DNA of 64,000 bases from Buchnera aphidicola (Aphis gossypii). GTDB lineage: Bacteria; Pseudomonadota; Gammaproteobacteria; Enterobacterales; Enterobacteriaceae. Location: positions 434,001-498,000 of the forward strand of contig NZ_CP056771.1 of NCBI RefSeq assembly GCF_013394915.1. Direction: 5' to 3'. This document shows, in pieces, positions 43,449-54,951 of the stretch; the first letter of the stretch is position 1; the number at the start of each line of letters is the position of its first letter. The translations under genes were made by a program, and so were the position numbers. The notes beneath the pieces are model-generated. The model had not been told where the DNA came from and searched no databases. It worked only from the letters and a program-made list of their open reading frames with translations.

Positions 43449-43643
43449 TATATTTTGTATTCCTTTTAATTAAATAATTTATTAAAATTAGAAAACATCT
43501 AATTTATCATTTTTAAAGCAAAATACTTTTTTTAAAACATATGCTAATATATATTTTAAATATTTTTATTAAAACAACACTCAAATAAAATATTCTTAAA
43601 ATCAAAAATAAACAATAACAATTTAATATAATTTTCATATAAA

Positions 43644-44354
43644 ATGATTAAAAAAATATTTCTTACTTTACTTAGTCTGTGGTTTTTTTTTATTCTTGTT
43701 AAAAAAAATAATATAAAAAAAAATAATATACAAAATTTTCAGCAAGCTAAAATTTTAGCAATTAAAATACATAAAAATGCTCCTGGAACATTTTATTGCG
43801 GATGTAAGATTATTTGGAGTAAAAAGAAAGGAACTCCTAATTTATCATCATGCGGATATAAAATCCGTAAAAATATAAATCGAGCAAAAAGAATTGAATG
43901 GGAACATGTTGTTCCAGCCTGGCAATTCGGGCATCAAAAAAAATGTTGGAAAAAGGGAGGAAGGAAAAAATGTGTTCAAGATCGAAACTATCGAAAGATT
44001 GAATTTGATTTACATAATTTACAACCTTCTATTGGAGAAATTAATGCGGATCGTTCTAACTTTATATATAGTGAATTAAGTAGTCAAATAAAACAATATG
44101 GAAAATGTAGTATGAAAATAGATTTCAAAAAAAAATTAGTAGAACCGCCTAAAATAGCTCGAGGAGCGATAGCTAGAACTTATTTTTATATGAGTGAAAC
44201 ATATAATATAAAATTATCAAAAAAGGAAAAAAAATTGTTTAAAAAATGGAATTATAATTTCCCAGTTACTAAATGGGAATGTATTCGAGAAAATTTAATA
44301 TTTCATATACAAGGAAATCATAATAATTATGTTTATCAACAGTGTAACAAATAA
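43644..44354 (+). CDS. endA: Endonuclease I
   Basis: Non-specific endonuclease of the beta-beta-alpha-Me type; periplasmic in E. coli. It has 236 residues (E. coli 235). The catalytic region [16 protein letters not shown] (His88) and [14 protein letters not shown], the cysteines of CGCK, and [13 protein letters not shown] are well conserved. The N terminus is hydrophobic (about 5-19) but is followed at once by lysines, and no A-x-A cleavage site is seen, so it may stay membrane-anchored. It lies 19 bases before rsmE. Confidence 0.95.
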   Translation: MIKKIFLTLLSLWFFFILVKKNNIKKNNIQNFQQAKILAIKIHKNAPGTFYCGCKIIWSKKKGTPNLSSCGYKIRKNINRAKRIEWEHVVPAWQFGHQKKCWKKGGRKKCVQDRNYRKIEFDLHNLQPSIGEINADRSNFIYSELSSQIKQYGKCSMKIDFKKKLVEPPKIARGAIARTYFYMSETYNIKLSKKEKKLFKKWNYNFPVTKWECIRENLIFHIQGNHNNYVYQQCNK

Positions 44355-44373
44355 AGAGTGATTATTTTATAAA

Positions 44374-45117
44374 ATGAAAAATCGTATTCCACGTATTTAT
44401 ATTAATAAAAATTTAAAAATTCATGAAAAAATAGTTTTAAATTCACCTAATACACATTATATAATAAAAGTTTTACGGATGAATATTGAAGAAAAATTAG
44501 AAATATTTAACAATACAAATTATGTTTTTTTATCAAAAATTATTGAAATTAAAAAAAAAATAGCAACTATTTTGGTTTTAGAAAAAGAAAAAAAAGATAT
44601 TGAATCTTCTTTGTTGATTCATCTTGGATTAGCTATTTCAAAAAATGAAAAAATGAATTTTGCTATTCAAAAATGTATTGAATTAGGTGTTCATACAATT
44701 ACTCCGATATTTTCAAAACATTGTAATATTCATAGAGATAAAAAAAATATTTTAAAAAAAAATATTTACTGGAAAAATATAATTATATCTGCATGTCAAC
44801 AATGTAAACGCAATATTATTCCAAAAATTAATCACGTAGAAGATATTAACTTATGGTCTAAGCAATCAAATAAAAATGAAACAAAAATTGTTTTAAATCC
44901 AACATCTTCAATTACTATTAATCAATTACCAAAAAAAATTAGTTGCATTCGATTATTAGTTGGTTGCGAAGGTGGTTTTTCATCTTTAGAAATTCAAAAG
45001 GTGATGCAAAATGAGTTTATTCCAGTTAAATTAGGACCAAGAATTTTAAGAACAGAAACAGCTGCAATTGCAGCAGTTACTGCTTTTCAAATAAAATTTG
45101 GTGATCTATCAATTTAA
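44374..45117 (+). CDS. rsmE: 16S rRNA (uracil-N3)-methyltransferase RsmE
   Basis: SPOUT-family enzyme that methylates U1498 of 16S rRNA. It has 247 residues (E. coli 243). The N-terminal PUA-like domain is diverged, with HYIIKVLRMN still visible. The knot motifs are intact: KNEKMNFAIQKCIELGV, LLVGCEGGFS and LGPRILRTETAAIAA. It follows endA, as in E. coli, and converges with rpiA. Confidence 0.95.
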   Translation: MKNRIPRIYINKNLKIHEKIVLNSPNTHYIIKVLRMNIEEKLEIFNNTNYVFLSKIIEIKKKIATILVLEKEKKDIESSLLIHLGLAISKNEKMNFAIQKCIELGVHTITPIFSKHCNIHRDKKNILKKNIYWKNIIISACQQCKRNIIPKINHVEDINLWSKQSNKNETKIVLNPTSSITINQLPKKISCIRLLVGCEGGFSSLEIQKVMQNEFIPVKLGPRILRTETAAIAAVTAFQIKFGDLSI

Positions 45118-45123
45118 TCACAT

Positions 45124-45186
45124 AAAAATAGATTTTAAAAAAATATTAATTTAATAGTAAAAAATTGTATCTAAAAATCTATTTTT
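45124..45186. repeat. 13-bp inverted repeat at the rsmE/rpiA junction
   Basis: AAAAATAGATTTT (45124-45136) and AAAATCTATTTTT (45174-45186) are perfect inverted copies 37 bases apart. The right arm includes the rpiA stop codon. It could act as a two-way terminator, but the arms are almost pure A+T and the loop is long. Confidence 0.4.
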
Positions 45187-45841
45187 CTATAATTTTAACA
45201 CTATTTTTAGTTCCCATTAGTATTATGTCAGCTCCTCTTAAAGCAAATAAACCAACAGTTACAACTCCTGGTAATAAACTAATTTTTTTTTCTATAGCAA
45301 TAGGATCAGAAATGTTTAAATTATGTATATCTAAAATTATATTACCATGCTCTGTAATAACATTTTTTCTAATTTTAGGTTTTCCTCCTAATTTAATTAT
45401 TTCATTTTCTATAAATGATGAAGCTATAGGAATAATTTCAATAGGTAATGGAAAAGATCCTAATATATTTACTTTTTTTGTTTCATCTATAATGCAGATA
45501 AATTTTTTAGAAACAGCAGCAATAATTTTTTCTTTGGTAAGAGCTCCTCCTCCACCTTTAATCATTTGCATATTATTATTTATTTCATCAGCACTATCAA
45601 TGTAAACTTCTAATGAATGAAAGCTATTTAAGTGTAAAATGTTACTAATTCCTTTATTTTTTAACAAGATTGTTGAAGCATTTGAGCTAGAAACAACCCC
45701 TGATATTAAATGCTTGATTGTACTTAAAGCTTCAATAAAATGAAACACAGTACTTCCTGTGCCTATTCCAACAATAGCACCAGGAGAAATGTAATTTAAT
45801 GCAGCCCATGCTGCTTTTTTTTTAAATTCATTTAAATTCAT
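45179..45841 (-). CDS. rpiA: Ribose-5-phosphate isomerase A
   Basis: Interconverts ribulose-5-phosphate and ribose-5-phosphate in the pentose phosphate pathway. It has 220 residues (E. coli 219). The substrate loop GIGTGSTV (25-32), the DSADEIN motif with catalytic Asp, and KGGGGALTKEK near 94 are intact. It lies downstream of the Gln tRNA in the leftward direction, so read-through from the tRNA cluster is possible. It converges with rsmE. Confidence 0.97.
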   Translation of the reverse strand: MNLNEFKKKAAWAALNYISPGAIVGIGTGSTVFHFIEALSTIKHLISGVVSSSNASTILLKNKGISNILHLNSFHSLEVYIDSADEINNNMQMIKGGGGALTKEKIIAAVSKKFICIIDETKKVNILGSFPLPIEIIPIASSFIENEIIKLGGKPKIRKNVITEHGNIILDIHNLNISDPIAIEKKISLLPGVVTVGLFALRGADIILMGTKNSVKIIEK

Positions 45842-45997
45842 AATATAAACCTATTTTATTTTATGTAAATATTCTACAATAGAAGCATAAAAATTTTAAT
45901 GCAAAAAAAATATAATAGCACTATATAAAATAAAAAAGTTTATATATTATTTTTTGAAGTTATTTTTTAGAATTATAAAAAAGAATAGATCGAATGT

Positions 45998-46069
45998 CTG
46001 GGGTACCTGGATTCGAACCAGGGATGCCGGTATCAAAAACCGGTGCCTTAACCACTTGGCTATACCCCA
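45998..46069 (-). tRNA. glnU: tRNA-Gln(UUG)
   Basis: A 72-base tRNA. Acceptor TGGGGTA pairs with TACCCCA, discriminator G. The anticodon loop TTTTGAT on CCGGT/ACCGG gives UUG. It is last of a leftward Met-Leu-Gln cluster, the same order as metT-leuW-glnU in E. coli. CCA is not encoded. Confidence 0.95.
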
Positions 46070-46097
46070 AAAATTCAAATAAGGAAAACATAAAATA

Positions 46098-46179
46098 TAC
46101 GGGAGGCGAGATTTGAACTCGCAAACCTTTCGGCGCCAGAACCTAAATCTGGTGCGTCTACCTATTTCGCCACTCCCGC
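46098..46179 (-). tRNA. leuW: tRNA-Leu(UAG)
   Basis: An 82-base class II tRNA. The anticodon loop TTTAGGT on CCAGA/TCTGG gives UAG. The variable arm (GCGCCGAAAGGTTTGC region) and T-arm are regular. The first acceptor pair is G-U (G1-U72) where E. coli has G-C. CCA is not encoded. Confidence 0.95.
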
Positions 46180-46201
46180 ATAAAATTGTAATTATTTATA
46201 G

Positions 46202-46275
46202 TGGCTACGACGGGATTTGAACCCATGACCCCAGCGTTATGAGTGCTGTGCTCTAACCAGCTGAGCTACGTAGCC
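46202..46275 (-). tRNA. metT: tRNA-Met(CAU), elongator
   Basis: A 74-base tRNA. Acceptor GGCTACG pairs with CGTAGCC, discriminator A, matching E. coli metT, so it is the elongator rather than the initiator or the lysidine-modified isoleucine tRNA. The anticodon loop is CTCATAA. The stem (CAGCA/CGCTG) has an A-C mismatch at its last pair, 31-39. It is first in the tRNA cluster. CCA is not encoded. Confidence 0.93.
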
Positions 46276-46446
46276 GTTTTAAATAAAATAATTGATTTTA
46301 ACATTTTTGAAATATTTATTTTTTTTATTCTATAATAAATGAAATAGATTATCAATATAATTAATTAATTTATTAATATTTTAACCTAAAAAATATTAAT
46401 GCATACTTTATAAATATATTTTAAATACATTAAGTTGCAGGAAAAA

Positions 46447-48147
46447 ATGAAAGAGAAAACTAGTGAATATAGTAATAACTTTATTTACAATATCGTCAAA
46501 GAAGATTTAAAAAAAAATAAATTCTTATCATTACGTACTCGTTTCCCTCCAGAACCAAATGGCTATCTTCATATTGGACATGCTAAATCAATATGTTTGA
46601 ACTTTGAACTTGCAAATTTACACAATGGAGATTGCAATCTTCGTTTTGATGATACTAATCCTAGTAAAGAGAAAATTAAATATATTAACTCTATTAAAAA
46701 TGATATTAAATGGTTGGGCTACCAATGGAATAAAGAAATTTTTTATTCTTCTAAATACTTTTTAAAATTATATCAATATGCAAAAGAACTGATTAAAAAA
46801 AATTTAGCTTATGTAGATCAATTAACAAAAGAACAAATACGTGAATACAGAGGAACATTAATTAGTCCTGGAAAAAATAGCCCCTATAGAAATAGAAATA
46901 TTAAAGAAAATTTAGAATTATTTAAAAAAATGAAAGAAGGATATTTTAATGAAGGTGAAATGTGTTTACGTGCTAAAATTAATATGAGTTCTCCATATAT
47001 TGTTATGCGAGATCCTGTTTTATATCGAATTATTTACACAAAACATCACCAAACAAAAAATCAATGGTGTATTTATCCCATGTATGATTTTGCCCATTGT
47101 ATTTCAGATTCAATAGAAGGCATCACACATTCTTTTTGTACATTAGAATTCCAAGATAACAAGCGATTATATAATTGGATTTTAGAAAATACTAGCGTTT
47201 CTCACTATCCAAAACAATATGAATTTTCTCGATTAAACTTAAAACATTCAATTTTATCGAAAAGAAAAATTAAAACACTTATTGAAAGGAAAATAATTAA
47301 CAATTGGGATGATCCTAGAATACAAACTATTTCTGGATTAAGAAGAAAAGGATATACACCATCTTCTATTCGGGAGTTTTGTAAAAAAATTGGCGTAACG
47401 AAACAAAACAATTTGATAGAATTTTCTATGTTAGAATATTGTATCAGAAACGAATTAAATGCTAAAGCTATACGTACAATGGCTGTTTTAGATCCGATAA
47501 AATTATATTTGTACAATATTGATGATAACTATCAAGAAATTTTTACTGTTCCAAATCATCCAAAAAAACCAGAACTAGGAACTCATGAAGTTATTTTTAC
47601 TAATACAATATACATTGAACGAGAAGACTTTAAAGAAAAACATGAAAAAAATTATAAAAGATTAAAAATTGGAACAGAAATACGTTTAAGATACGCATAT
47701 ATAATTAAAGCAGAAAGAATAGAAAAAGATATATATGGAAACATTATACAAATAATATGTTTTTGTGACCTTAAAACATTAGGAAAAAAACCAACTAATC
47801 GAAAAAACCCAGCAGTAATTCATTGGATCTCAATAAAAAACTCATATGCATCAGAATTTAGATTATATGAAAAGTTATTTAATATAGATAATCCAGAACA
47901 AGAAAAAAACTTTTTACTTTTTTTAAATCCTAAATCAATAATTATCAAAAATGGTTTTATTGAGAAAAAGATAAGTGAAAAAATACAACAAAAAATAAAC
48001 AATATTAAAACAAAAAATAAAAATTTATTTTTTCAATTTGAAAGAGTTGGATATTTTTGTGTAGATTTAGTTGACTCAAAAAAAGATAAATTAATTTTCA
48101 ATAGAACTGTTAGTTTACGAGATACATGGAATAAAAAAAAAAATTAA
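46447..48147 (+). CDS. glnS: Glutaminyl-tRNA synthetase
   Basis: Class I synthetase that charges tRNA-Gln directly. I choose ATG 46447, with AGGA four bases upstream; an in-frame TTG at 46435 would add four residues. From the ATG it has 566 residues (E. coli 554). [15 protein letters not shown] carries the HIGH motif at 42-45, and the KMSKS counterpart reads LSKRK, as MSKRK in E. coli. [23 protein letters not shown] and the terminal [11 protein letters not shown] are conserved. A matching tRNA-Gln lies in the divergent cluster just upstream. Confidence 0.96.
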   Translation: MKEKTSEYSNNFIYNIVKEDLKKNKFLSLRTRFPPEPNGYLHIGHAKSICLNFELANLHNGDCNLRFDDTNPSKEKIKYINSIKNDIKWLGYQWNKEIFYSSKYFLKLYQYAKELIKKNLAYVDQLTKEQIREYRGTLISPGKNSPYRNRNIKENLELFKKMKEGYFNEGEMCLRAKINMSSPYIVMRDPVLYRIIYTKHHQTKNQWCIYPMYDFAHCISDSIEGITHSFCTLEFQDNKRLYNWILENTSVSHYPKQYEFSRLNLKHSILSKRKIKTLIERKIINNWDDPRIQTISGLRRKGYTPSSIREFCKKIGVTKQNNLIEFSMLEYCIRNELNAKAIRTMAVLDPIKLYLYNIDDNYQEIFTVPNHPKKPELGTHEVIFTNTIYIEREDFKEKHEKNYKRLKIGTEIRLRYAYIIKAERIEKDIYGNIIQIICFCDLKTLGKKPTNRKNPAVIHWISIKNSYASEFRLYEKLFNIDNPEQEKNFLLFLNPKSIIIKNGFIEKKISEKIQQKINNIKTKNKNLFFQFERVGYFCVDLVDSKKDKLIFNRTVSLRDTWNKKKN

Positions 48148-48212
48148 TATAATTTTTGGAAATTATATATGATTTAATTAATAAACTAATTTTATTTATT
48201 AAAACAATTCAA

Positions 48213-48232
48213 TTAAAGATTTTAATCTTTAA
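48213..48232. repeat. Short inverted repeat in the glnS-pyrG gap
   Basis: TTAAAGATT and AATCTTTAA are separated by two T in the gap before pyrG. Its role is unknown; it may end glnS or form a weak leader hairpin for pyrG. Confidence 0.35.
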
Positions 48233-51239
<3,007 letters not shown>

Positions 51240-51248
51240 TTTTTAAAA

Positions 51249-51286
51249 GAGAATCAGGTATGTATAATAACGTATACCTGTTTCTC
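51249..51286 (+). terminator. Hairpin terminator after eno
   Basis: Arms 51249-51261 (GAGAATCAGGTAT) and 51274-51286 (ATACCTGTTTCTC) pair at 12 of 13 positions, with one T-T mismatch and a 12-base loop, ten bases after the eno stop. ATTTATT follows. It is probably the pyrG-eno terminator. Confidence 0.65.
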
Positions 51287-51331
51287 ATTTATTAAATATA
51301 ATATAATGATTAATTTGAGAGTATAAATACT

Positions 51332-51985
51332 ATGTATTATCCAATTAACGAAATTTTTCAAACTATACAAGGAGAAGGGAGTTATACTGGTACACCATCA
51401 ATTTTTATTAGACTACAAGGTTGTCCAGTGCATTGTCCTTGGTGTGATACAAAATATACATGGATGTGTTCTCAAAAAGAAAATGTTTCTGTAAAAGAAA
51501 TAAAAAATAAAAATCAAGCGAATAAAAAATGGAGTTTTTTACATGAAAAGGATATCTTAAGAATTTTAAAAAAATGGACAACTAAACATGTTGTAATTAG
51601 TGGAGGTGAACCATGCTTGTATAATCTTTCAAATATAACAAAAACATTGGAAGAAAAAGATTATCAATGTCAAATAGAAACCAGTGGTATAAAAAATATT
51701 ATATGTTCTTTGAATACTTGGGTTACTCTTTCACCTAAAGAGAATATCAAACCATTATATACATCTATAATACGTTCTAATGAAATAAAATTTCCTATTT
51801 TTAAGAAAGAAGATTTATTATATGTATATAATATTTTATCCAAAATAAAAGATAAAAAAAAACGCATTATTTGTTTACAACCTATTAGCCAAAATGAAAA
51901 GGCGTTAAACATATGCATAAAAGCATGCATAGAAAACAATTGGAAACTATCAGTACAATTACATAAATATCTCAAAATTCAATAA
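51332..51985 (+). CDS. queE: 7-carboxy-7-deazaguanine synthase
   Basis: Radical SAM enzyme of the queuosine pathway: converts 6-carboxytetrahydropterin to 7-carboxy-7-deazaguanine. It has 217 residues (E. coli 223). The cluster cysteines are at 31, 35 and 38 in GCPVHCPWCDTKYTW, the family's unusual spacing. VISGGEP follows, and the C-terminal CLQPISQNE segment is conserved. It converges with queD, which makes its substrate, across 12 bases. Confidence 0.95.
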   Translation: MYYPINEIFQTIQGEGSYTGTPSIFIRLQGCPVHCPWCDTKYTWMCSQKENVSVKEIKNKNQANKKWSFLHEKDILRILKKWTTKHVVISGGEPCLYNLSNITKTLEEKDYQCQIETSGIKNIICSLNTWVTLSPKENIKPLYTSIIRSNEIKFPIFKKEDLLYVYNILSKIKDKKKRIICLQPISQNEKALNICIKACIENNWKLSVQLHKYLKIQ

Positions 51986-51997
51986 AATTAAATGATT

Positions 51998-52363
51998 TTA
52001 AACTCCTTCATAAATACAACCAGATGTACATGTTTCTTTGATTATAACAGCGCTTAAAATAAACAAATTCGGTTTTAGACGATCCCAAATCCATTTTGCT
52101 AAAATTTCACTTGTAGGATTTTCTAATCCTTTGATATCATTAAGTAAATAATGATCTAATTGATTATAAATAGGTTGAAATAATAGCTTAATATCACGAT
52201 AATCCATTATCCAACCTTTGTCTTTATTAATTTTACCTCGTAATTTTAATCGAACAAAAAAAGAATGACCATGCAATCTTCTGCATTTATGTTCTTTAGG
52301 AAGATTTGGCAAATAATGTGCTGCTTCGAATTGAAAATCTTTAAATATAGTAGTGTTTATCAT
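51998..52363 (-). CDS. queD: 6-carboxytetrahydropterin synthase
   Basis: Converts dihydroneopterin triphosphate to 6-carboxytetrahydropterin, the step before QueE. It has 121 residues, as in E. coli. Zinc ligands His16, His31 and His33 and the catalytic Cys27 are present ([23 protein letters not shown]). LDHYLLNDI and [12 protein letters not shown] are conserved. It faces queE and stands 21 bases downstream of nlpD in the leftward direction. The next enzyme, queC, is not in the window. Confidence 0.95.
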   Translation of the reverse strand: MINTTIFKDFQFEAAHYLPNLPKEHKCRRLHGHSFFVRLKLRGKINKDKGWIMDYRDIKLLFQPIYNQLDHYLLNDIKGLENPTSEILAKWIWDRLKPNLFILSAVIIKETCTSGCIYEGV

Positions 52364-52384
52364 ATTTTATATATCTTATAAAAA

Positions 52385-53371
52385 TTAATTAAATTTCCGA
52401 TGTTTTTTGAGTTTTATTTTAGGAAATAAACTTAGTAAATTAATTGGATTTCCTTGAAATCTAACTTCAAAATATAATTTTGCTACACTGTTCTCTGAAT
52501 ATCCTATAGTAGATATTTTTTGATTTGCATGTACTTGATCATTTAATTTAATAAAAATTTTTTTATTAAATCCGTATATACTTAAATAATCATTATTATG
52601 TTTAATAATAATTAATTTTCCATAATTTTTAAAGGTATTGCTGATATAAACTACTTTTCCTTGGTCCATAGCAAAAACTGGTTGTCCTTCTACACCTTCT
52701 ATCTCAACACCTTCTTTATTAATAGAATAATTATAAAAAAATTGCATATTAGAATTTTTTAAAGGCCAATACCAATATTTAAAAAAAATATCTTTTTCTT
52801 GATTTCGGTATTTATTATAAATAAAGCATATTTCGGTTAATAAAGTATTTTTATTTAAAATATTGATAATATCAAATTTTTTATTAAAAAAACTTGTATA
52901 TAAAATATGTTTTTTATATTTATCACTGTAAATTATATAGTTTATATTTTGATTATTGACCATCGAAATATTATTTACTAATATTTTTTGACCGACTAAT
53001 ATTCGATAAGGTTTATGTAAATTATTATATTTTAATAATGTATCAACATTAGACTGGAAACTTTTTGCAATAGAATATAGAGTGTCATTTTTTTTAACAA
53101 CATAAAATATATCAAAATTATTGTTTTTTAAAAATCCAATGCAATTTTTATTTTGAATAGTAACTAAATATTTTTTATTTCTTTTAAGAAATAAAAAACA
53201 TTCTTTTTTATATTTTTTTTTTAAATTATTTTCAACATATAAAAATTTTTTAGCATTCAAGTAAATATTTTCTTTTTTTGCTAATGCAATATTTGAAAAC
53301 GTATATTTATTACAAAAAAATAATATAAAAATATATAAAAATAATTTATTTTTCAAAAAATTCAATTTCAT
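52385..53371 (-). CDS. nlpD: LysM / M23-family envelope protein NlpD
   Basis: In E. coli NlpD activates the amidase AmiC during daughter-cell separation. It has 328 residues (E. coli 379). A hydrophobic N-terminal signal (about 9-20) is followed by a LysM domain at 89-132 (VVKKNDTLYSIAKSF to VGQKILV) and a C-terminal LytM domain (about 222-320: VVYISNTFKNYGKLIIIKHN). The zinc histidines of active M23 peptidases are missing (LYFEVRFQGNPINLL), as in E. coli NlpD, so it is an activator rather than an enzyme. Cys20 is not in a good lipobox. The long Gln/Pro linker of E. coli is absent. Confidence 0.88.
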   Translation of the reverse strand: MKLNFLKNKLFLYIFILFFCNKYTFSNIALAKKENIYLNAKKFLYVENNLKKKYKKECFLFLKRNKKYLVTIQNKNCIGFLKNNNFDIFYVVKKNDTLYSIAKSFQSNVDTLLKYNNLHKPYRILVGQKILVNNISMVNNQNINYIIYSDKYKKHILYTSFFNKKFDIINILNKNTLLTEICFIYNKYRNQEKDIFFKYWYWPLKNSNMQFFYNYSINKEGVEIEGVEGQPVFAMDQGKVVYISNTFKNYGKLIIIKHNNDYLSIYGFNKKIFIKLNDQVHANQKISTIGYSENSVAKLYFEVRFQGNPINLLSLFPKIKLKKHRKFN

Positions 53372-53477
53372 TAAATTACGCTATTTTGTTATATAAGTAA
53401 TATATGCTAATAAAAAATATTATTCATAAGAAAGATAAACTAAAAATATGTTTTATAAGTAATTCTAATAAAATTAT

Positions 53478-53966
53478 TTAAAAAAATTTTTTTTTATCTT
53501 TTAAAAGCATGACAACGGATTGACATGCAATTCCTTCTTTCCTTCCAATAGATCCTATTTTTTTAGAAGTAGTGGATTTAATACTAACATTATTCATTTC
53601 AGTATTTAAATCAATTGATAGATTTAACCTCATCAAAGAAATATGAGGTAACATCTTAGGAGTTTCAGCAATAATAGTACTATCTATATTAGATATACAA
53701 TAATTTTTTAAGCGAATTTTTTTCCAAATTTTTTTTAATAAAATTCTGCTATCAACATTTTTATATTTCTTTTTAGTACTTGGAAAAAAAGCGCCAATAT
53801 CCCCCATTGCAACAGCCCCTAATAATGCATCTATCAAAGAATGTATTAATACATCACCATTAGAATGAGCTATTAAACCTTGATGATTAGGAATATTTAC
53901 ACCTCCCACGATCAATGGTTTTGAGCTTCCGAATGCATGTAAATCAAAACCATATCCAATTCTCAT
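53478..53966 (-). CDS. ispF: 2-C-methyl-D-erythritol 2,4-cyclodiphosphate synthase
   Basis: Fifth step of the MEP isoprenoid pathway. It has 162 residues (E. coli 159). Zinc ligands Asp8 and His10 ([10 protein letters not shown]) and His42 are kept. The usual HSDGDV motif reads HSNGDV, with Asn at 36 (codon AAT at 53861-53859). ITTEKLG of relatives appears as TTSKKIG. It follows ispD by 15 bases. E. coli truD, surE and pcm, between ispF and nlpD, are missing. Confidence 0.95.
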   Translation of the reverse strand: MRIGYGFDLHAFGSSKPLIVGGVNIPNHQGLIAHSNGDVLIHSLIDALLGAVAMGDIGAFFPSTKKKYKNVDSRILLKKIWKKIRLKNYCISNIDSTIIAETPKMLPHISLMRLNLSIDLNTEMNNVSIKSTTSKKIGSIGRKEGIACQSVVMLLKDKKKFF

Positions 53967-53981
53967 ATATAAAATATCCTT

Positions 53982-54689
53982 CTAAATATTAAATAATTTT
54001 TTAAGGTAAATTTCAGCAAAAACAAGATCTTCAGGAAAAGTAATTTTAATATTTTTGTAACTACCTAAAACTATTGAAGGATGATATCCGCAGTACTCTA
54101 ATGCTGAAGATTCATCTGTTATATCAATATTATCTCGAATACTTTTCTTTAAACAAAATCGTAACAAATCAACTGGAAATAATTGAGGTGTTAAAGCATG
54201 CCACAATTTTTTTCGAGCAATGGTATGCGATATTTTTTTTCTTTCATGAACATATTTTATGCTATCAAATACTGGTCGAGCTAAAATACCGCCTATCTTG
54301 TTTTTTTTAATAATAGAAATTAATTTTTCTAAATCTTTATGACTTAAACAAGGTCGAACAGCGTCATGAACTATAACCCAATGTGCATTTGTCGGAACAA
54401 TTAACCCTGATAAAACTGAATTGATTCTTTTATTGCCACCAATTACAGATGTAACCCGAATATTAGATGCAATAGACAACTCATGAAAATAGTTATCTTT
54501 TTTATTTAAACTAACAATAATATGAGATATACTAGGATGTGATAATAATGTTGTTAAAGTATATTCAAGAATAGTACGATTTTTAATTTTTATATATTGT
54601 TTTGGGATATCTAATAACATTCTTTTGCCAATTCCCGCAGCTGGGACAATTGCTAAGATTTTAGGTTTAAAAGTATTTTTCAGTATCAT
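53982..54689 (-). CDS. ispD: 2-C-methyl-D-erythritol 4-phosphate cytidylyltransferase
   Basis: Third step of the MEP pathway: couples MEP with CTP. It has 235 residues (E. coli 236). The nucleotide loop VPAAGIGKRM, with PKQY after it, VHDAVRPC, the ALTPQ segment and TDESSALEYCG are conserved. It lies between ftsB and ispF, as in E. coli. Confidence 0.96.
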   Translation of the reverse strand: MILKNTFKPKILAIVPAAGIGKRMLLDIPKQYIKIKNRTILEYTLTTLLSHPSISHIIVSLNKKDNYFHELSIASNIRVTSVIGGNKRINSVLSGLIVPTNAHWVIVHDAVRPCLSHKDLEKLISIIKKNKIGGILARPVFDSIKYVHERKKISHTIARKKLWHALTPQLFPVDLLRFCLKKSIRDNIDITDESSALEYCGYHPSIVLGSYKNIKITFPEDLVFAEIYLKKLFNI

Positions 54690-54741
54690 TTTATGCCTAA
54701 TACTTGATATTTAAAAATTTAATATCACAAAATAAATAACT

Positions 54742-54942
54742 TTAATCTTTAATTTTGTTGTTTAAATCTTCAATTTCTAATAATAATTTATTATTTTCTG
54801 TTTCAAGATGTTCATTTATTTTTTTTTGAACTATAATTTTTTTATAAACTTTAATATAATCTAAAATACCATTTTTTCCCACCCAAAGAGAATATTGCAA
54901 CCAAATAAATAATAAAAATAACAATACCTTCAATATTCTCAT
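54742..54942 (-). CDS. ftsB: Cell division protein FtsB, C-terminally truncated
   Basis: Bitopic inner-membrane protein that forms the FtsQ-FtsB-FtsL divisome complex. The N-terminal membrane segment and its junction WLQYSLWVGKNGILDY match E. coli closely, and a coiled coil follows. The frame stops at 66 residues (IEDLNNKIKD), while E. coli FtsB has 103. Only about 50 bases separate the stop from ispD, too few to hide the missing part by frameshift. The lost region is the periplasmic segment that contacts FtsQ. Ten bases after cysC, it is surely cotranscribed. Confidence 0.9.
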   Translation of the reverse strand: MRILKVLLFLLFIWLQYSLWVGKNGILDYIKVYKKIIVQKKINEHLETENNKLLLEIEDLNNKIKD

Positions 54943-54951
54943 GCAATAACT

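Noticed and set aside
43894..44079. Open frame inside endA in another frame
   Set aside because: It is fully contained in endA, which is well conserved; the product has no recognisable features.
45165..45605. 146-codon plus-strand open frame antisense to rpiA
   Set aside because: It lies wholly over rpiA, which is a clear full-length orthologue; the antisense product resembles nothing I know.
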